The notes beneath the pieces were generated by a model. It was not told the origin of the DNA. It worked only from the letters and a program-made list of their open reading frames with translations, and ran no database searches. Made by a program: the position numbers and the translations under genes. From 40-80 sp964503665 (GTDB lineage: Bacteria; Bacteroidota; Bacteroidia; Flavobacteriales_D; Crocinitomicaceae), in assembly GCA_964503665.1 (NCBI GenBank), contig CAZDAR010000038.1, positions 1-24,755 on the forward strand: a DNA stretch of 24,755 bases, written 5' to 3'. Shown in pieces: positions 22,711 to 24,755 of the stretch (its first letter is position 1; every line of letters begins with the position of its first letter).

Positions 22711-23580
22711 TTAGGAATTGAGCAAAATTTTCATATCGTCTCTGAACTCACTTGGCGATTGCCCTGACTTCTTTTTAAAGACATTAGAGAAATAAGAGTT
22801 TTCATTATAGCCCAATTCGTAGGCGATTTCAGAAATGGTTTTTTCGGTAGAAATTAATAAGTTTTTGGCTTCAATAAGTTTACGTGTTTCGATGATTTCC
22901 GAAACACTTTGCTCCAAAATATTTTGACAGATGAGATTTAGGTTTCTTGAGGACATAAATAGTTTTTCCGCATAAAATTCTACACCCAAAGGTCTTCTAT
23001 AATTTTCTTCAAGAATGGTTAGAAAATTTCCAAAAGAAATGTGCTGTATCTTTTGTATAGTTTCATTTTGTGGCTCTGTTTTTTTTCTTTCGGCTTCTAT
23101 CATTGTGAATAGGACACTCAATAGTTGTTTTATGATAGCATAATTGGGAATTTCCTGCTTTGTTTCAGCAGACATCATCTTACATAAGTCAACCAATCTT
23201 TGAAAACAAGGTCCTTTTTCTAATTTTATGTTGGCTTGGGCGTGATAAAATGAATACAGCTGAAACGTGGTTTCTGGAATGAATTCACTTCTGAAACGGA
23301 TTACCCAAATATCACATTTACCCTTATATATTCGTGGTATCAAACGGTGTACTTTTCCTTTGGTAACAAAACTGACAAATGGGGCTTGGGTTTTGGTGGC
23401 ATTAAAATCTATGAAATGTTCCAGTTCTCCCTCTATTCCTATCAACAATTCCTCGAAATCGTGATTATGTGGTTCGTCAGGTTGTTCCAAAATCTTTTTT
23501 GATTCTGATTCATCAACTCTGAATATTTGGAATAGTTTACTCATTTGTTGTTCGGTGGTTTTTCTAGTTACAGCTAACAT
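22711..23580 (-). CDS. AraC family transcriptional regulator
   Basis: A 289-residue regulator from ATG 23580; an alternative ATG at 23544 would start MSKLFQIFRVDE and give 277 residues, and I cannot choose firmly. The N-terminal half looks like a cupin ligand-binding domain (EPHNHDFEELLIGIEGELEHF). The C-terminal ~100 residues are the twin helix-turn-helix domain, with ISEIAYELGYNENSYFSNVF and FKKKSGQSPSEFRDDM as the typical second half. It most likely controls the YceI-SDR-DoxX-dioxygenase genes downstream on the same strand. The ligand is unknown. Confidence 0.9.
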   Translation of the reverse strand: MLAVTRKTTEQQMSKLFQIFRVDESESKKILEQPDEPHNHDFEELLIGIEGELEHFIDFNATKTQAPFVSFVTKGKVHRLIPRIYKGKCDIWVIRFRSEFIPETTFQLYSFYHAQANIKLEKGPCFQRLVDLCKMMSAETKQEIPNYAIIKQLLSVLFTMIEAERKKTEPQNETIQKIQHISFGNFLTILEENYRRPLGVEFYAEKLFMSSRNLNLICQNILEQSVSEIIETRKLIEAKNLLISTEKTISEIAYELGYNENSYFSNVFKKKSGQSPSEFRDDMKILLNS

Positions 23581-23699
23581 CGGTTCGTCTAAGAACCTAA
23601 ATTTAGCTAAAAAAACGAACTAATTTTGATAAATATTAGTGATTTTAAAAACAAAACATGAAAAATGAATAAAAATAAGCCGTGAAAGACAAAAATTAA

Positions 23700-23724
23700 T
23701 AGAGGTATCAACTTAATTACTTAT
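23700..23724 (+). repeat. Left terminal inverted repeat of the IS1595 element
   Basis: TAGAGGTATCAACTTAATTA… matches the reverse complement of the right end at 21 of 25 positions. The outermost TAGAGGT is identical. Confidence 0.75.
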
Positions 23725-24609
23725 TACAATCTGTTTATAACCAATATGTTTAAGCTCCATCATTCTATTAATAAGATTGTCAAATATAGTTTGCTTATGT
23801 ATTGAGCTGTTTAATCGATAACTGTATTCATCCATATATTTTTCAATATGAAATTTATGAACCCAAGAATATACAGTTCTAAGTCCTGATTTTAGTTGAT
23901 GGATAATAGTATTGACTTCGAAAAAATCGGACGTATTGCTTTTTATCTGGCTTATATCATAATCTTTTTTTAGTGGTTTATAACCAGTCCATTGATCGGT
24001 AGTTACTTTTGCATTGTTTGATATATGACTCACAAATATTTTACTTAATTCCTTGGAAGAATAATCATCAATACTCTTGAAATAGGCGCGTTTTACACCG
24101 CGGTTCTCATTGATTTCCAAAGCCATGACAATCTTCTTTTTCTTGGTGTCATTACTTCTTCCTTGTTTTAAATCTTCCTTACCTCCAAATACAAATTCAT
24201 CCACATATACCTGTCCATCAAGAGGATATGTTTCGCTACTTTTCATTGCCAACCGAACTTTATGCATAAATAACCAAGCAGTCTGGCGGCTTATTTTTAA
24301 ACGCCTTGCTATCTGTGATGATGAAACGCTTTTTGTTGCTACACTCATTTCAAAGACAATAATAAAAGCTTTCCTAATGCCAAACTTCACTTTATGAAAC
24401 AATGTATTTGCTGTCGGACTCTCGATATGATGGCACATATTACAGTCCCGTGCATAATTACTTTTACGAATAGTGCATTTTGTATGACCACATTTAACGC
24501 ACTTATAACCGTCATTCCACTTTATATTGGCAAGATAAACTAGGCAATCTTCATCTGTCTTAAAAGTGTCAAAAAAATCAATAATACTCTCGCTTTTAAA
24601 TTGTTCCAT
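23713..24609 (-). CDS. IS1595-family (ISXO2-like) transposase
   Basis: A 298-residue transposase from the ATG at 24609; the longer reading from TTG 24630 adds seven residues. A zinc ribbon lies near the N-terminus (Cys37, Cys40, Cys56, Cys59: YKCVKCG and RDCNMC), followed by a helix-turn-helix (SSSQIARRLKISRQTAW). The ISXO2-type catalytic domain carries YVDEFVFGGKE (Asp137) and VTTDQWTGY (Asp205). The third position, NTIIHQLKSGLRT, shows His237 where other groups have Glu. Some IS1595 subgroups are known to vary there, so activity is not excluded. It spans nearly the whole element, and its end overlaps the left inverted repeat. Confidence 0.9.
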   Translation of the reverse strand: MEQFKSESIIDFFDTFKTDEDCLVYLANIKWNDGYKCVKCGHTKCTIRKSNYARDCNMCHHIESPTANTLFHKVKFGIRKAFIIVFEMSVATKSVSSSQIARRLKISRQTAWLFMHKVRLAMKSSETYPLDGQVYVDEFVFGGKEDLKQGRSNDTKKKKIVMALEINENRGVKRAYFKSIDDYSSKELSKIFVSHISNNAKVTTDQWTGYKPLKKDYDISQIKSNTSDFFEVNTIIHQLKSGLRTVYSWVHKFHIEKYMDEYSYRLNSSIHKQTIFDNLINRMMELKHIGYKQIVISN

Positions 24610-24632
24610 ATCTATAAAATTATCAATCAAAG

Positions 24633-24657
24633 ATAAGTATTTATATTGACACCTCTA
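24633..24657 (-). repeat. Right terminal inverted repeat of the IS1595 element
   Basis: The reverse complement reads TAGAGGTGTCAATATAAATA…, pairing with the left end at 23700-23724 with four mismatches in 25 positions. The transposase ATG starts 24 bases inside it. Confidence 0.75.
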
Positions 24658-24719
24658 TTTGTTAAAATATGAATTTGAAACATTTATTCATGCTTGATGG
24701 TAACGGCTGACGCTTGGCG

Positions 24720-24755
24720 CCGTTTTTCTGTGTTGCGCCTGCGGCAGAAAAATGG
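24720..24755. repeat. Truncated inverted repeat in a G+C-rich tail
   Basis: CCGTTTTTCTG (24720-24730) and CAGAAAAATGG (24745-24755) are reverse complements with one mismatch around a 14-base G+C-rich loop. The sequence just before it, GGCTGACGCTTGGCG, has no partner because the window ends, so the palindrome is probably longer. Confidence 0.55.

Larger units (their letters stand above)
23700..24657. mobile_element. IS1595-family insertion sequence
   Basis: A 958-base element with one transposase gene and imperfect terminal inverted repeats. It appears structurally complete. I could not find matching direct repeats in the flanks (…AAAATTAA before, TTTGTTAA… after), so either the target duplication has decayed or the outer boundary is a few bases off. 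It sits upstream of the AraC regulator. Confidence 0.75.

Noticed and set aside
23690..24667. Target site duplication around the IS1595 element
   Set aside because: The 8 bases on either side do not match at any of the border choices I tried.
1..24755. CRISPR array, tRNA or rRNA genes
   Set aside because: I saw no regularly spaced repeats and no cloverleaf or rRNA-like sequence in the short intergenic gaps, though a small tRNA would need a covariance search to exclude fully.

Overview
The window looks like chromosomal DNA from a Bacteroidota bacterium, most likely of the order Flavobacteriales; I cannot name the genus. The evidence is low G+C coding DNA, A-rich leaders with no strong Shine-Dalgarno, several TAnnTTTG-type -7 promoter boxes, a giant fused CcsB-CcsA protein, BshB1 of bacillithiol synthesis, DUF1573 secreted proteins, and a bacterial mevalonate operon with a type 2 IPP isomerase and a GYDIA-type GHMP kinase.

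Positions 109-4790 (+) form one operon: fused cytochrome c maturation protein, a glutathione-peroxidase-family thiol peroxidase and bshB1. It meets, with a 5-base gap, a convergent block on the minus strand (4796-12090). Read in its own direction that block contains peptide deformylase and a TPR-like lipoprotein, three DUF1573 proteins, a small rhodanese, popT (DUF368), aroE and a small AlbA_2 protein, a 64-residue conserved protein, then a DnaQ-like exonuclease and an FAH-family hydrolase. Many joints are 4-14 base overlaps, and hairpins at 10311-10344 and 6296-6329 break the block into transcription units.

Positions 12257-12856 (+) hold an Mn-type superoxide dismutase with a clear intrinsic terminator. 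A good promoter (12945-12974) then opens a five-gene mevalonate operon at 13053-18256: fni, mvaA, GYDIA GHMP kinase, mvaD and mevalonate kinase. It is followed closely by a histone-deacetylase-like hydrolase (18289-19209). No classical phosphomevalonate kinase is present, so the GYDIA kinase is the obvious candidate for that step.

From about 19260 to the right end the window is accessory DNA. It holds a decayed IS91-type element (tail of a tyrosine recombinase plus the zinc-binding start of a transposase) and a perfect 13-bp inverted repeat. Next is a minus-strand cassette: an AraC regulator followed by YceI, SDR, DoxX and a YgiD-like extradiol dioxygenase. Then comes an IS1595-family insertion sequence with imperfect terminal repeats. 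The SDR gene carries a frameshift near its start. The last ~55 bases are markedly G+C richer and contain part of a palindrome cut by the window edge.

I saw no CRISPR array, rRNA or tRNA. The points most worth checking are the GYDIA kinase as missing phosphomevalonate kinase, the mobile-element-flanked AraC/YceI/SDR/DoxX/dioxygenase cassette with its broken SDR, and the truncated palindrome at the right end. I did not find a clearly new defence or mobile system.
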